Shown here: positions 33,097 to 42,537 of the stretch, in pieces | Layout: each line of letters opens with the position of its first letter | How positions within the stretch are numbered: the stretch's first letter is position 1 | NCBI GenBank assembly: GCA_002362385.1 | Contig: DEUB01000003.1 | Coordinates: forward strand, 1 to 42,691 | From: Lachnospiraceae bacterium UBA3273 | GTDB lineage: Bacteria; Bacillota; Clostridia; Lachnospirales; Lachnospiraceae | Direction: 5' to 3' | Length of the DNA: 42,691 nucleotides | Made by a program: the position numbers and the translations under genes | The notes under the pieces: model-generated | What the model was told of the DNA's origin: nothing | Seen by the model: only the letters and a program-made list of their open reading frames with translations | Databases searched by the model: none

Positions 33097-34329
33097 ATGG
33101 ATATCGGGATAGCGGTATTTGCATATTGGAGATCTGAACACTTAAAGCAGGTATTGGATGCCTTGAAGGCAAGCAAACCGGAAAGACCAAAAAAACTGTA
33201 TATTTTCCAGGATGGACTAAAGGGTAAGGAGCATAGAGAGGAATGGCTGCAAACCACAAACCTGATTGAAAGCATTGACTGGTGTCAGGTAGAATTTGTG
33301 CAGGCTTTGGTTAATCAGGGGCTGGCAAATTCTATTGTAAAAGGAGTAACACATGTTTTGGAACAGAATGACGGGGTTGTCGTTTTGGAGGATGACTGTG
33401 TTCCTATGCCTGGTTTTCTGAGTTATATGCGGAAGGGGTTGGAAAAGTACCGTACTTGTGAAAGAGTCTTTCATATTGGGGGTTATGGAAATCCTGCTTT
33501 TATGAACTTAATTCACAGGGATATCTATTTCAGGAGAGGTGTGGATTCATGGGGGTGGGCCACATGGAAAGATCGGTGGAGCACATTTGATTATAAAAAA
33601 GATTATTTTACCTTATTACAGACAGACAGACAGTTGGCATTAGAGGCGGCATTGTGGTCGGGACTGGATATTCAAAACTGGATAATAGGCAGTATGAACG
33701 GGAAAACAGATACCTGGGCTACTCAGTGGGCACTGAACATTATGGAACATAATGGGATGTGTATGCTTCCTCGTCAATCATTGGTAATGAACGTGGGATT
33801 TGATGGGACCGGAACAAATTGTGCCGTTACAAATGAATTTGAAACAGAGTATTATAAAGATGAAGTGGTGTCATGGGAGTTTCCTGAAGAGATAGAAATT
33901 ACGGATGAAGTGATCTATTCATATGTGAAAAGCGGAAGGGGAAGCGATACTGCCTTGAAGGAGTTGTATCGTAAAGGATTATTTACAAAGGATTCCTTAC
34001 TTGATGATACGTGGAAAAAGGAACAGAAAAAGGCTTTGGTTTACGGCGTAGGGGAAGGGTTCATAAAGAGGGAAGCAGTAATTAATAAGAAGTATCAAAT
34101 AGAAGCGTTTATTGATAAGAACCGTGTGGGGACGTATGCGGGCATTGATATTATCAAGCCTTCTGAATTATTGAGATTTACAGGTAAAGAGAATGATATT
34201 ATCATTACCTTACAAGATCAAAGGGAGTGCCAAAAAATAGCGGATAGTCTGATTGAATTATATGGGGTTGATCGGGAAAGGATAATATTTAGCTATGAAG
34301 AATATAAAAATATTTGTGTCTTATCATAA
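33097..34329 (+). CDS. GT13/GNT-I-like glycosyltransferase with C-terminal Rossmann-like module
   Basis: A 410-residue protein. The ATG at 33097 follows AAGGAGAG and is preferred to 33010, which adds 29 unlike residues. The N-terminal domain (IGIAVFAYWRSEHLKQVLD, LYIFQDG, then VVVLEDDCVPMPGFLSYM) has the EDD motif of the GNT-I type, which binds the nucleotide sugar through a metal; DSWGWATWKDRW is characteristic. From about residue 312 a module with LVYGVGEGFIKREAV follows, with GIDIIKPSELL. The last 35 bases overlap the next gene. Confidence 0.82.
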   Translation: MDIGIAVFAYWRSEHLKQVLDALKASKPERPKKLYIFQDGLKGKEHREEWLQTTNLIESIDWCQVEFVQALVNQGLANSIVKGVTHVLEQNDGVVVLEDDCVPMPGFLSYMRKGLEKYRTCERVFHIGGYGNPAFMNLIHRDIYFRRGVDSWGWATWKDRWSTFDYKKDYFTLLQTDRQLALEAALWSGLDIQNWIIGSMNGKTDTWATQWALNIMEHNGMCMLPRQSLVMNVGFDGTGTNCAVTNEFETEYYKDEVVSWEFPEEIEITDEVIYSYVKSGRGSDTALKELYRKGLFTKDSLLDDTWKKEQKKALVYGVGEGFIKREAVINKKYQIEAFIDKNRVGTYAGIDIIKPSELLRFTGKENDIIITLQDQRECQKIADSLIELYGVDRERIIFSYEEYKNICVLS

Positions 34330-35581
34330 GGCTACAGAAATGCTGCAAGCCACTGATATCATCATACCTATCCAGGTTGGAAGGAAAGGAAGCGATATCA
34401 GACTGGATATGCAGGGAGATGATGAGGGAGATAATATTTCGGGGAAAAATGATAAGTATTGTGAATTGACGGCACAGTATTGGGCGTGGAAGAATGTGGA
34501 TGCGGATTATTATGGATTCATGCATTATCGCAGGCATTTTGCATTTAAAAATATTACTGCCCATACGAAACAGTATGGCTTAATTCCTTTTGAACGCATT
34601 GACAAAGAGTATATAGAGGCGATCGGGTTATCCGATAAAGATATACAATGTTCTTTGGAAGGCTATGATATTATATTACCGTTTGCTTCGGATGTGAAAG
34701 AGTGGGGAGCCGTATCAACAGAAGTACAATACGATACTTCTGATGGCTGTCATGCTGCAGATTTTGATGAGGCCTGCCGTATTGTAACTGAGTTATATCC
34801 GGAATATGAAAAGTATGTTTTAGATTTTAGAATGGGTCATCGCGCGGTTTTTTATAACATGTTTATTATGAGGAGAGAATTATTTGAAGCTTATTGCCAG
34901 TGGATTTTCTCTGTTTTAGAAAAAGTAGAGGAGCGGATAGATTTTTCAGGATATGATTCGCAAGAGAGAAGAGCGCCGGCCATTCTTGCCGAGCGCTTGT
35001 TTGATATATGGCTTATGAAGCTCGTTAATGACAAAACAGAGCTGAAAATAAAAAATCTTCAAGTTACTTTTATTTCTGATAGTGCCGGAAACATGACAAG
35101 AGAGGAGAACATCCATAAAAAGATTATATCAGAGAACAAAACGTATTTGTTTTTTTTGGAACAGGCTTACAGGGAACTAAAGGAATTGGCGCTTCCTTAT
35201 AATATGGAAGAACTGTTTGTTATTAAGCGGAATGATTGGGAGGAATTATTTCGCAACAGACAGATAGTATTCTATGGTGGAGGGGGATGGTGCCGCCGGC
35301 TCCTTATTGCTCTGAAACGTCTTAAACTGAATATGCCGTTTCAAATCTGGGACAGGAATGCGGACGCTATAGAATGTGTGGAGGGTGTATCTGTTGTTTA
35401 TCCCACGGAGGAAGTAATATCCGGAAATTCTGAAATGTGTGTTGTCATCACAATAGAAGATAAAGGGATAAGGGATACAGTAAGAGGGTATCTTTGGGAA
35501 AATGGTGTTTCGGATATCGTATTTAAGGACGAACTGTCAGAGTGGCTCTCCTATAAGTTATGGAGGGATATTACAATATGA
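34295..35581 (+). CDS. DUF4422 protein with C-terminal Rossmann-like module
   Basis: A 428-residue protein. Residues 1-240 are a DUF4422 domain (IKIFVSYHKATEML, GDDEGDNISGKNDKYCELTA, QYWAWKNVDADYYGFMHYRR, then YNMFIMRRELFEAYC), a predicted glycosyltransferase family of capsule and surface glycan loci. From about 320 the Rossmann-like module begins (IVFYGGGGWCRRLLIALKRL, FQIWDRNAD). It overlaps the upstream gene by 35 bases and the next by four. First of four DUF4422 proteins in the island. Confidence 0.85.
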   Translation: MKNIKIFVSYHKATEMLQATDIIIPIQVGRKGSDIRLDMQGDDEGDNISGKNDKYCELTAQYWAWKNVDADYYGFMHYRRHFAFKNITAHTKQYGLIPFERIDKEYIEAIGLSDKDIQCSLEGYDIILPFASDVKEWGAVSTEVQYDTSDGCHAADFDEACRIVTELYPEYEKYVLDFRMGHRAVFYNMFIMRRELFEAYCQWIFSVLEKVEERIDFSGYDSQERRAPAILAERLFDIWLMKLVNDKTELKIKNLQVTFISDSAGNMTREENIHKKIISENKTYLFFLEQAYRELKELALPYNMEELFVIKRNDWEELFRNRQIVFYGGGGWCRRLLIALKRLKLNMPFQIWDRNADAIECVEGVSVVYPTEEVISGNSEMCVVITIEDKGIRDTVRGYLWENGVSDIVFKDELSEWLSYKLWRDITI

Positions 35582-36711
35582 AGCATATAAAGATAAGCGT
35601 TATAACAGTTTCACTTAATGCGGATGCCGCCATTGAACAGGCAATAAAAAGTGTTTGCTCCCAAAGCTACGATAATATTGAGTATATCATTATTGATGGA
35701 GGCTCAACGGATAAAACAGTTGAAATTATCCAAAGATATGAAGACAAAATCGCATATTGGGTCAGCGAACCCGATAATGGTCTTTATGATGCAATGAATA
35801 AAGGTCTGGATCACTGTACAGGAGATGTTGTAGCATTTCTGGGCAGTGACGATTATTATCCGGCTGGGGCATTGGAATATGTTGCAGGCTATTTTGAAAA
35901 TACGGAGGAACTGGATGTTCTTTGTGGCGAAGTTCTCGTTGATAAGTGCGGAGAATTGTGTGAGCACTATAATCCATGGGAGGAAAACCCGAAGAGACTT
36001 AGAGAAGGCTTTATGTGGTATTGCCATCAAGGAGTGTTCAGCAGAAGAACTTGTTTTGAACAATGTGGTGTATTTAATACAGAGTATGAAATCGTAGCGG
36101 ATTATGACTGGCTGCTGCGGGTTTACAATAGTGGGAAAACGATTCGGTATTCGCATGAAAAACTATGTATTTTCGGATGGGGCGGAATTTCCGCAAATTC
36201 CATGAGGGTCATACCAGAATGCCGCAGGATTGCGGAAAAAAGTGCCTTGGAGTTATATGATAGAAAAGAACTCCAGTATTCGGAATATGAAAGGCTGCTT
36301 AAAAATATTAAATATGCGATAAGCAAGCAATATATTAATGTGTATCTGGATAACAGGGACAGCATTATGATCAAAAAAAAGTCCGGCAACCATAATTTGA
36401 ATCCGCATAAAATGTATTCCATCTTTGGAGCGGGGAAAATGGGAACAGGCTGTTTGAGGATATTTGAAGTATTAGGAATACAGGCTGGATGCTTTTGGGA
36501 TAACGGAGAAGCAAAATGGGGAAGGCGGATAGAAGGAATTCCCGTCAGAAACCCAGAGGAGATTTCCAAGGAAAATACATTTATCATTGTAGCGTCACAA
36601 TATTACGAGGATGATATAGTGAATCAGTTAAAGGGAATGGGTCTGTGTGAGGGAAGGGATTTCATAAGATTATGCGAATTATGCGATCAAATTGAAGTGG
36701 TAGAAATATAA
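35578..36711 (+). CDS. GT2 glycosyltransferase with C-terminal Rossmann-like module
   Basis: A 377-residue protein. The ATG at 35578 overlaps the previous stop (ATGA), with GGAGGG upstream; it is preferred to 35560. Residues 5-215 are a GT2 (GT-A fold) domain: ISVITVSLNADAAIEQAIKS, IIIDGGSTDKT, the metal-binding GSDD at 89-92 and VADYDWLLR. Residues 275-370 are the module (MYSIFGAGKMGTGCLRIFEV, then CFWDN and GIPVRNPEE). It probably adds one sugar of the glycan. Confidence 0.9.
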   Translation: MKHIKISVITVSLNADAAIEQAIKSVCSQSYDNIEYIIIDGGSTDKTVEIIQRYEDKIAYWVSEPDNGLYDAMNKGLDHCTGDVVAFLGSDDYYPAGALEYVAGYFENTEELDVLCGEVLVDKCGELCEHYNPWEENPKRLREGFMWYCHQGVFSRRTCFEQCGVFNTEYEIVADYDWLLRVYNSGKTIRYSHEKLCIFGWGGISANSMRVIPECRRIAEKSALELYDRKELQYSEYERLLKNIKYAISKQYINVYLDNRDSIMIKKKSGNHNLNPHKMYSIFGAGKMGTGCLRIFEVLGIQAGCFWDNGEAKWGRRIEGIPVRNPEEISKENTFIIVASQYYEDDIVNQLKGMGLCEGRDFIRLCELCDQIEVVEI

Positions 36712-36781
36712 TATAATTTTCATATGCCGGTAAAGGCCCATATGCGGCATGAAATTGATGAGGAAAGGATAAGGTCTGGCT

Positions 36782-39022
36782 ATGTATGATATTAAGATTT
36801 TTGCAGCTTACCATAGAGATACAAAGATGCTGCAGGCAACCGACATTATAACGCCCATTCAGGTGGGACGGGCAGTAAGTGATATCCGGCTGGATATGCA
36901 GGGCGATGATGAAGGGGATAATATTTCCTATAAGAATGACAGGTATCGTGAATTGACGGCACAGTATTGGGCCTGGAAGAATGTGGAAACCGATTATTAT
37001 GGATTTATGCAGTACAGAAGGCATTTTGCATTTAGAGAAATTTCGGATCCTGTAGAATCTGACGGAGCGGTTGTTTGTCCAAGGCTTGATGAAGAATATA
37101 TACAAAAGACTGGATTAAATGATAACGAAATTTCTGACTGTATTAATGGATATGATGTGATTCTCCCCGTTGCAGTTGATGTTAATACCTTAAGCGGTAT
37201 ATCAAATGAGGTACAGTTTTGCACCCTTGACGGCCTTCATGCCAAAGACTTTGATTTAGCCTGTAAAACAATTCTTAAATTATATCCTGAATATGAAAAA
37301 GCCGTGTTTGAATTCAGAACCGGTCAATCTGCATATCGGCATAATATGTTTATTATGAAAAAAGAAATCTTTTTTGACTATTGTGAGTGGTTGTTTACCA
37401 TTTTAAAAAACGTGGAAGAAAATATTGATTTTACTTATTTCACAGAGCAGGAAATGAGGACAATAAAATCGATATCCGAGTGTTTATTGGGCATATATAT
37501 GATCAGGCTTATGGAGGACAAGCCCGACTTAAAAGTAAAGCATTTGAAACTTACATTTATAGAAGACACGGAAAAGCAGCCAGATATATGGCCTGCGTTT
37601 GAGAAAAATAATATAGCAGTTGCCGTTTCCTGTAACGAATACTATATGCCGATACTTGGGGTCATGCTGAGTACGATGCTTGAAAATGGCTCATCTCAGA
37701 ACAATTATGATATTCTGGTATTGTGTGACAAGACGTCATTTAAAGGAGAAGGGATTGCCAGAAATATTAAAATGCTTGAGAGAATGGTCGCTGAATATTC
37801 AAATGCCAATATTCGTTTTGTGAATGTTTCCGGACTGATTGACGGCAGAAAGTTTTTTGTGTGGGGGAATTTTACCCCGGAAGCATACTTCAGACTCCTT
37901 TTGCCGCAAATACTTGAAAATTATGAAAAGGTTTTATATCTGGATGCAGATATGGTCATCTGTCATGATGTGGCAGAGCTTTATAAGACAGAGCTGGAAG
38001 GCGCATTATTGGGAGTCGTCCGTGATTCTGTCATTTCCGGTTTCAATAAATCCCCTATAGACCGACATGGTTACATAGCTAAATTGGGAATGAAGAATAT
38101 TTATGATTATTTTCAATCGGGGGTTTTGTTGATTAATCTGAAAAAAATAGCTGAAAATGGCTTATGCGATAGGATGATCGAATATGCAGCAACCCATGAA
38201 TGCGATTTGGTTGATCAGGATGTTTTGAATATTTTTTGCGAGGGAAAAGTGAAGTATGTTGACGGTAGATGGAATGTTGATGTGAACAGAATTGCTATGC
38301 AGACAGTTTTGTATGCACCAGTTGCAATTTGGAAGCAGTATTTGAAAAACCGTGAAAATGCCTATATCTATCACTTTGCAGGAACAGATAAACCATGGAA
38401 AAATCCATTTTTGGATAAAGCGGATATTTTTTGGAATGCGGTGCGAAAAACGCCGTGGTATGAGATCGTTCTGAAAGAATTGATAAATTCTCCTGCAGTT
38501 TCCTGTCGTAGTATGGAGTTGGAAAGCGCTTTGGAGACGGATGCGCTTCCGCTCAAAAGGGCATATATGGAAATCTTTTCTCTTGGCCGGTCAAAAATAG
38601 TGCTTGAAAAGGTTAAGAGCAGTGAGCATGCTTACCAATCATTGATAAAGGGTAAAAAAGTAATTTTCTATGGGGCAGGCAATCAATGTAAAAGGATACT
38701 ATTGTATTTTGATGAATTGGGACTGAATTATCCTATGGAAATCTGGGACAGAGAGGCAAAACCGGGAAAACAGTTATTTGGTATTCCTGTGTGCAGACCG
38801 GATTTTAAAACGGTAAAGGATCGTGACGATATTTTTTGCATTATTACGATTCAGAATAAAACGATTTATGAAAATGTAAAGACTTCTTTTGCTGAGCAGG
38901 GATTTACCAATGTGATGGAAAATAGTGAAATAATGAAGATTCTGTCAGAAGAGCTTTGGATAAAGCTGGAAGAAGAACATAATGGGATGAATACGGGAAA
39001 AGGGGACTTTAGGAATGTCTAA
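36782..39022 (+). CDS. three-domain DUF4422/GT8/Rossmann-like glycosyltransferase, copy 1
   Basis: A 746-residue protein. Residues 1-260 are DUF4422 (GDDEGDNISYKNDRYRELTA, QYWAWKNVETDYYGF). Residues 275-560 are a GT8 domain with NNIAVAVSCNEYYMPILGVM, the metal-binding DAD at 388-390 in VLYLDADMVICHD, DYFQSGVLLINL, VDQDVLN and HFAGTDKPW at 531. Residues 620-735 are the module (KKVIFYGAGNQCKRILLYFD, MEIWDREAK, GIPVCRPDF). It could transfer two sugars in turn. AAGGAT lies upstream. The next gene overlaps by eight bases and is a close paralogue. Confidence 0.9.
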   Translation: MYDIKIFAAYHRDTKMLQATDIITPIQVGRAVSDIRLDMQGDDEGDNISYKNDRYRELTAQYWAWKNVETDYYGFMQYRRHFAFREISDPVESDGAVVCPRLDEEYIQKTGLNDNEISDCINGYDVILPVAVDVNTLSGISNEVQFCTLDGLHAKDFDLACKTILKLYPEYEKAVFEFRTGQSAYRHNMFIMKKEIFFDYCEWLFTILKNVEENIDFTYFTEQEMRTIKSISECLLGIYMIRLMEDKPDLKVKHLKLTFIEDTEKQPDIWPAFEKNNIAVAVSCNEYYMPILGVMLSTMLENGSSQNNYDILVLCDKTSFKGEGIARNIKMLERMVAEYSNANIRFVNVSGLIDGRKFFVWGNFTPEAYFRLLLPQILENYEKVLYLDADMVICHDVAELYKTELEGALLGVVRDSVISGFNKSPIDRHGYIAKLGMKNIYDYFQSGVLLINLKKIAENGLCDRMIEYAATHECDLVDQDVLNIFCEGKVKYVDGRWNVDVNRIAMQTVLYAPVAIWKQYLKNRENAYIYHFAGTDKPWKNPFLDKADIFWNAVRKTPWYEIVLKELINSPAVSCRSMELESALETDALPLKRAYMEIFSLGRSKIVLEKVKSSEHAYQSLIKGKKVIFYGAGNQCKRILLYFDELGLNYPMEIWDREAKPGKQLFGIPVCRPDFKTVKDRDDIFCIITIQNKTIYENVKTSFAEQGFTNVMENSEIMKILSEELWIKLEEEHNGMNTGKGDFRNV

Positions 39023-41231
39023 TACTATTAAAATATTTATATCCTATCATAAAGAAAGTGAAAAAGTGGAGAGTGAAATTATGACTCCTATTCATGCAGG
39101 AGCAAAAACAAGTAGTCTCCATCTGGATATGGTCAGGGACGATGAAGGGGATAATATTTCCTATAAGAATGACAGATATCGTGAATTGACGGCGCAGTAT
39201 TGGGCATGGAAGAATACGGAAGCGGATTACTATGGATTTATGCAGTACAGGAGACATTTTGTGTTCCGGGAGATTTCGGATGTTGTGGAGGCTGACGGTG
39301 TAACCATCATGCCGTCCCTTGATGAAGAATATAAACAGAAAATCGGATTGAATGATAGTGAAATACATAAGTGTATAAATGGATATGATGTGATCCTGCC
39401 TATGGCTGTTGACGTTACTTTGCTGGGAGGAATATCAAATGAAGTACAATTTAGTATGTCTGATTATCTCCATGCAAAGGATTTTGAACTGATGTGCCAA
39501 ACGGTTCTTGAGCTGTATCCCGATTATGAAAAAGCAGTATTTGAGTTTAGAAATGGGAAATATGCATATTGGCACAATATGTTCATAATGAAACGGGAAA
39601 TATTTCATGATTATTGTTCCTGGCTGTTCCCTATTCTGGAAAACCTGGAAGAAAAGATGGATTTCACCTATTTTACGGAGCGGGAAATGCAGACGCTTAA
39701 GTTTATATCCCAACGCCTGCTCAGTATATATATGATCCGGCTTCTGGAAGAAAAGCCTGATTTGAAAATAAAGCATTTGAAGGTTGCATTGGTCCGGGAT
39801 ACGGATAAACAGCAGGAAATACGGCCTGCGTTTGAAAAAAACAATATAGCGGTTGCGGTTTCCTGTAATGAGTATTACATGCCCATACTGGGGGTCATGT
39901 TAAGCACTATGCTTGCATGCGGTTCTTCACAGAACAATTATGATATTCTTGTTTTGTATGATAAGTCAGGACTTAAGGGAGAAGGAGTGGACAGAAATGC
40001 CGGACTTTTGGAGAAGCTGGCAGGGGAATATGAAAATGCCAGCCTTCGTTTTGTGGATATTTCCAGACTGATAGACGGCAGAGGTTTTTTTGTGCGGGGA
40101 AATTTTACCCCGGAAACATATTTTAGGCTTTTTTTGCCACAAATACTTAGTCATTATGAAAAGGTCTTATATCTGGATGCGGATATGATCGTCTGTCATG
40201 ATGTAGCAGAGCTTTATAAGATTGATCTGGAAGGAATGCTCTTGGGGGCGGTGCGAGATCCGATCATGTCCGGGTCCGGTAAGGTGCCGCTTTCCGTATA
40301 TAATCACTGTGATTACATGGCTGAACTGGGAGTGAAAAATATTTATGACTATTTTCAGGCGGGCGTTTTGCTGATAGACCTAAAAAAAATGTCAGAAGAC
40401 GGCTTGTGCGATAAGATGGTGGAGTATGCCTTTACCCATGACTGCAAACTGGTGGATCAGGATGTATTGAATGTTTTTTGCCAGGGAAGAGTAAAGTTTA
40501 TTGACAACAGATGGAATGTTGATGTAAATGCTGCGGCCTTGAAGATCGTTCCTTATGCGCCGGCGGCCATGTGGAAACAATATGTGGAAAACCGTAAAAA
40601 TGCTTATATTTATCATTTTGCAGGGGGGGATAAACCGTGGAAGAACCCTTCATTGGATAAAGCGGAAATTTTTTGGGATGCGGCGAGAAAAACGTCCTGG
40701 TATGAGATCATACTGAAAGGGTTAATAGAATCAACGGCTTTCTTACAATGCAGTACGGCAGTAAAAAGCGGATGCGGCGGCGAAACACTTCCAATTGTAA
40801 AGGCTCATAAAGAGCTTTCAAACCCCATATCTGCTAAAACGACATCCAAAATAACAAAAAGTAAAGGAAATTCCTATGAATCTCTGACAGAGGGGAAGCG
40901 GGTTATTTTCTACGGAGCAGGTTACGGATGCAGACAAATATTATTGCATTTTGACGAACTGGGATTACCCTATCCTGTGGAAATCTGGGACAAGGGTGCA
41001 AAACAGAGCAAAAGATTGTTTGGTGTTCCTGTATGTAAGCCGGATTTTAAATCGGTTAGGGATCGTGATGATATCTTTTGCATTGTTACCATTGAAAGCA
41101 AAGCGGTTTATGAAAATGTAAAGCGCTCTTTTGCCGAACAGGGATTTACCAATGTTGTTGGGAATAGCGACATAATGGAAATCCTGGCGGAAGAAATATG
41201 GTTAAAGCTGGAAGAAGAGAAGAACCTATAA
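39015..41231 (+). CDS. three-domain DUF4422/GT8/Rossmann-like glycosyltransferase, copy 2
   Basis: A 738-residue paralogue of the previous gene. DUF4422 lies at 1-260, GT8 at 275-560 (VLYLDADMIVCHDVAEL with DAD at 388-390, DYFQAGVLLIDL, VDQDVLNVF, HFAGGDKPWKNP), and the module at about 620-730 (RVIFYGAGYGCRQILLHFDE, VEIWDKGAK). The DNA coding for HFAGGDKPW contains seven consecutive G residues (40623-40629), absent from copy 1. AAAAGGGGA lies before the ATG inside the end of the previous gene. Differences near the acceptor-binding parts suggest a related but distinct sugar transfer. Confidence 0.9.
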   Translation: MSNTIKIFISYHKESEKVESEIMTPIHAGAKTSSLHLDMVRDDEGDNISYKNDRYRELTAQYWAWKNTEADYYGFMQYRRHFVFREISDVVEADGVTIMPSLDEEYKQKIGLNDSEIHKCINGYDVILPMAVDVTLLGGISNEVQFSMSDYLHAKDFELMCQTVLELYPDYEKAVFEFRNGKYAYWHNMFIMKREIFHDYCSWLFPILENLEEKMDFTYFTEREMQTLKFISQRLLSIYMIRLLEEKPDLKIKHLKVALVRDTDKQQEIRPAFEKNNIAVAVSCNEYYMPILGVMLSTMLACGSSQNNYDILVLYDKSGLKGEGVDRNAGLLEKLAGEYENASLRFVDISRLIDGRGFFVRGNFTPETYFRLFLPQILSHYEKVLYLDADMIVCHDVAELYKIDLEGMLLGAVRDPIMSGSGKVPLSVYNHCDYMAELGVKNIYDYFQAGVLLIDLKKMSEDGLCDKMVEYAFTHDCKLVDQDVLNVFCQGRVKFIDNRWNVDVNAAALKIVPYAPAAMWKQYVENRKNAYIYHFAGGDKPWKNPSLDKAEIFWDAARKTSWYEIILKGLIESTAFLQCSTAVKSGCGGETLPIVKAHKELSNPISAKTTSKITKSKGNSYESLTEGKRVIFYGAGYGCRQILLHFDELGLPYPVEIWDKGAKQSKRLFGVPVCKPDFKSVRDRDDIFCIVTIESKAVYENVKRSFAEQGFTNVVGNSDIMEILAEEIWLKLEEEKNL
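40623..40629 (+). repeat. seven-base guanine tract in the second GT8 gene
   Basis: The run encodes Gly-Gly in the GT8 motif HFAGGDKPW. It is shorter than the two nine-base tracts and less likely to slip, but a shift would remove the C-terminal module. Confidence 0.5.
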
Positions 41232-41259
41232 GATGAATATGGAAAAAGGGGACCATAGG

Positions 41260-42537
41260 ATGTGTGACAATATAAAATTATTGATATCCTACCATAAGGA
41301 AAGTGAAATATTAAAAAGCGGGATCATGATCCCTATTCATGTCGGCGCTAAGAACAGCAGTCTCCATCTGGATATGGTAAGAGACGATGAAGGAGATAAT
41401 ATCTCCGAAAAAAATGACAGATATTGTGAATTAACGGCTCAATACTGGGCGTGGAAAAATTTGGAAGCGGATTATTACGGTTTTATGCATTACCGCAGAC
41501 AGTTTGTTTTCCGGAAGATTTTGCCGGAGGCCTGGACAAGTACGGCAGTGGAATATGACAAAATTGATGAAGATTATAAAAAAGCAGCAGGGTTATACGA
41601 TGAAGAAATACGAAACTGTTTAAAGAATTATGACCTCGTTTTACCGTATCCAGCAGATTCAATGTCTCAGGGAGCTTTGTCCAATGAAATTTTTTTTAGT
41701 AGTTTTGAAGCGCAGCATGCCAAAGATTTTCATGCTGTTTGTGAGACCGTGTCAGAATTATATCCGGAATATGAGCCTTATGTACTAAAATTCAGAACAG
41801 GACATCTGGTATACTGGTGCAATATGTTTATTATGAGAAAAGAGCTGTTTATGGAATACAGCAGCTGGCTTTTTTTCGTTCTGGAAAGCGCTGAAAGAAG
41901 AATTGAATTTACAGGATATAACAGTCAGGAAACAAGAGTACTGGCTTTTATGGCAGAGCGTTTGTTCAGTATTTATGTAATGAAACTTTTGGACGACAGA
42001 CCCTGGCTAAAAGTAAAACATTTAAAGGTAACGAAGATTCTCTATACGGATGCGGGAGAAGCAAAAGCGCCTGCAGGATATGAAAGCATGGTAAGAGAGG
42101 GCAGGAAAAAGGCTGGTCTTTTAGAAAAGTCATACAGGGAATTAAAGCAGATTGCACTTCCCTATGATATGGAGGAGGTATTTACCATAAAGGAAAGCAA
42201 GTGGGAAAAACTGTTGCATACGAAAAAAATCGTGTTTTACGGCGGCGGCTTTTTATGCGGCACATACCTTGGCCTTTTTGAAAGGCTGGGATTTCCCGCA
42301 CCTGTTGAGATCTGGGATAAAAAAGCGGAGGAGATAAAAAATATCGGAGGGATTCCGGTTTTTTGCCCTGTGGAAGAATTGTTTGACCAAAGAAAAGACG
42401 TTTATGTAATTGTTACCATAGGGGACGAACGCATATCCGAAGGGGTTAAAGACTGGCTTTTGTCAAAGGGGATTGTCAATGTCTCCTGCGATAAGGAAGT
42501 GTTAAAGTGGCTGGCGTATCAGTTGTGGATGAAGTGA
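41260..42537 (+). CDS. DUF4422 protein with C-terminal Rossmann-like module
   Basis: A 425-residue protein. The ATG at 41260 is chosen over 41233 because the sequence before it (AAAAAGGGGACCATAGG) matches the start region of the paralogue at 39015 and supplies the ribosome site. DUF4422 covers 1-240 (IKLLISYHKESEILKSG, RDDEGDNISEKNDRYCELTA, YGFMHYRRQFVF). The module starts at about 322 (KIVFYGGGFLCGTYLGLFER, then VEIWDKKAEE). It has the same plan as the protein at 34295 and no GT8 domain. Last complete gene of the window. Confidence 0.85.
   Translation: MCDNIKLLISYHKESEILKSGIMIPIHVGAKNSSLHLDMVRDDEGDNISEKNDRYCELTAQYWAWKNLEADYYGFMHYRRQFVFRKILPEAWTSTAVEYDKIDEDYKKAAGLYDEEIRNCLKNYDLVLPYPADSMSQGALSNEIFFSSFEAQHAKDFHAVCETVSELYPEYEPYVLKFRTGHLVYWCNMFIMRKELFMEYSSWLFFVLESAERRIEFTGYNSQETRVLAFMAERLFSIYVMKLLDDRPWLKVKHLKVTKILYTDAGEAKAPAGYESMVREGRKKAGLLEKSYRELKQIALPYDMEEVFTIKESKWEKLLHTKKIVFYGGGFLCGTYLGLFERLGFPAPVEIWDKKAEEIKNIGGIPVFCPVEELFDQRKDVYVIVTIGDERISEGVKDWLLSKGIVNVSCDKEVLKWLAYQLWMK

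Larger units (their letters stand above)
36782..41231 (+). repeat. tandem duplication of a 2.2-kb glycosyltransferase gene
   Basis: The genes at 36782 and 39015 are colinear through all three domains without gaps over the first 390 residues. Long stretches of DNA are nearly identical, for example around 36907-36975 and 39141-39209. This is a recent tandem duplication or gene conversion that could recombine. Confidence 0.8.

Noticed and set aside
35150..35157. Eight-base T tract in the DUF4422 gene as a third contingency locus
   Set aside because: A/T runs of this length are common in AT-rich coding DNA and slip less meaningfully than long G tracts; not strong enough alone.
36782..41231. Transposable element as the cause of the repeats
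   Set aside because: The repeat is a gene duplication in frame and colinear; no transposase or terminal inverted repeats were found.
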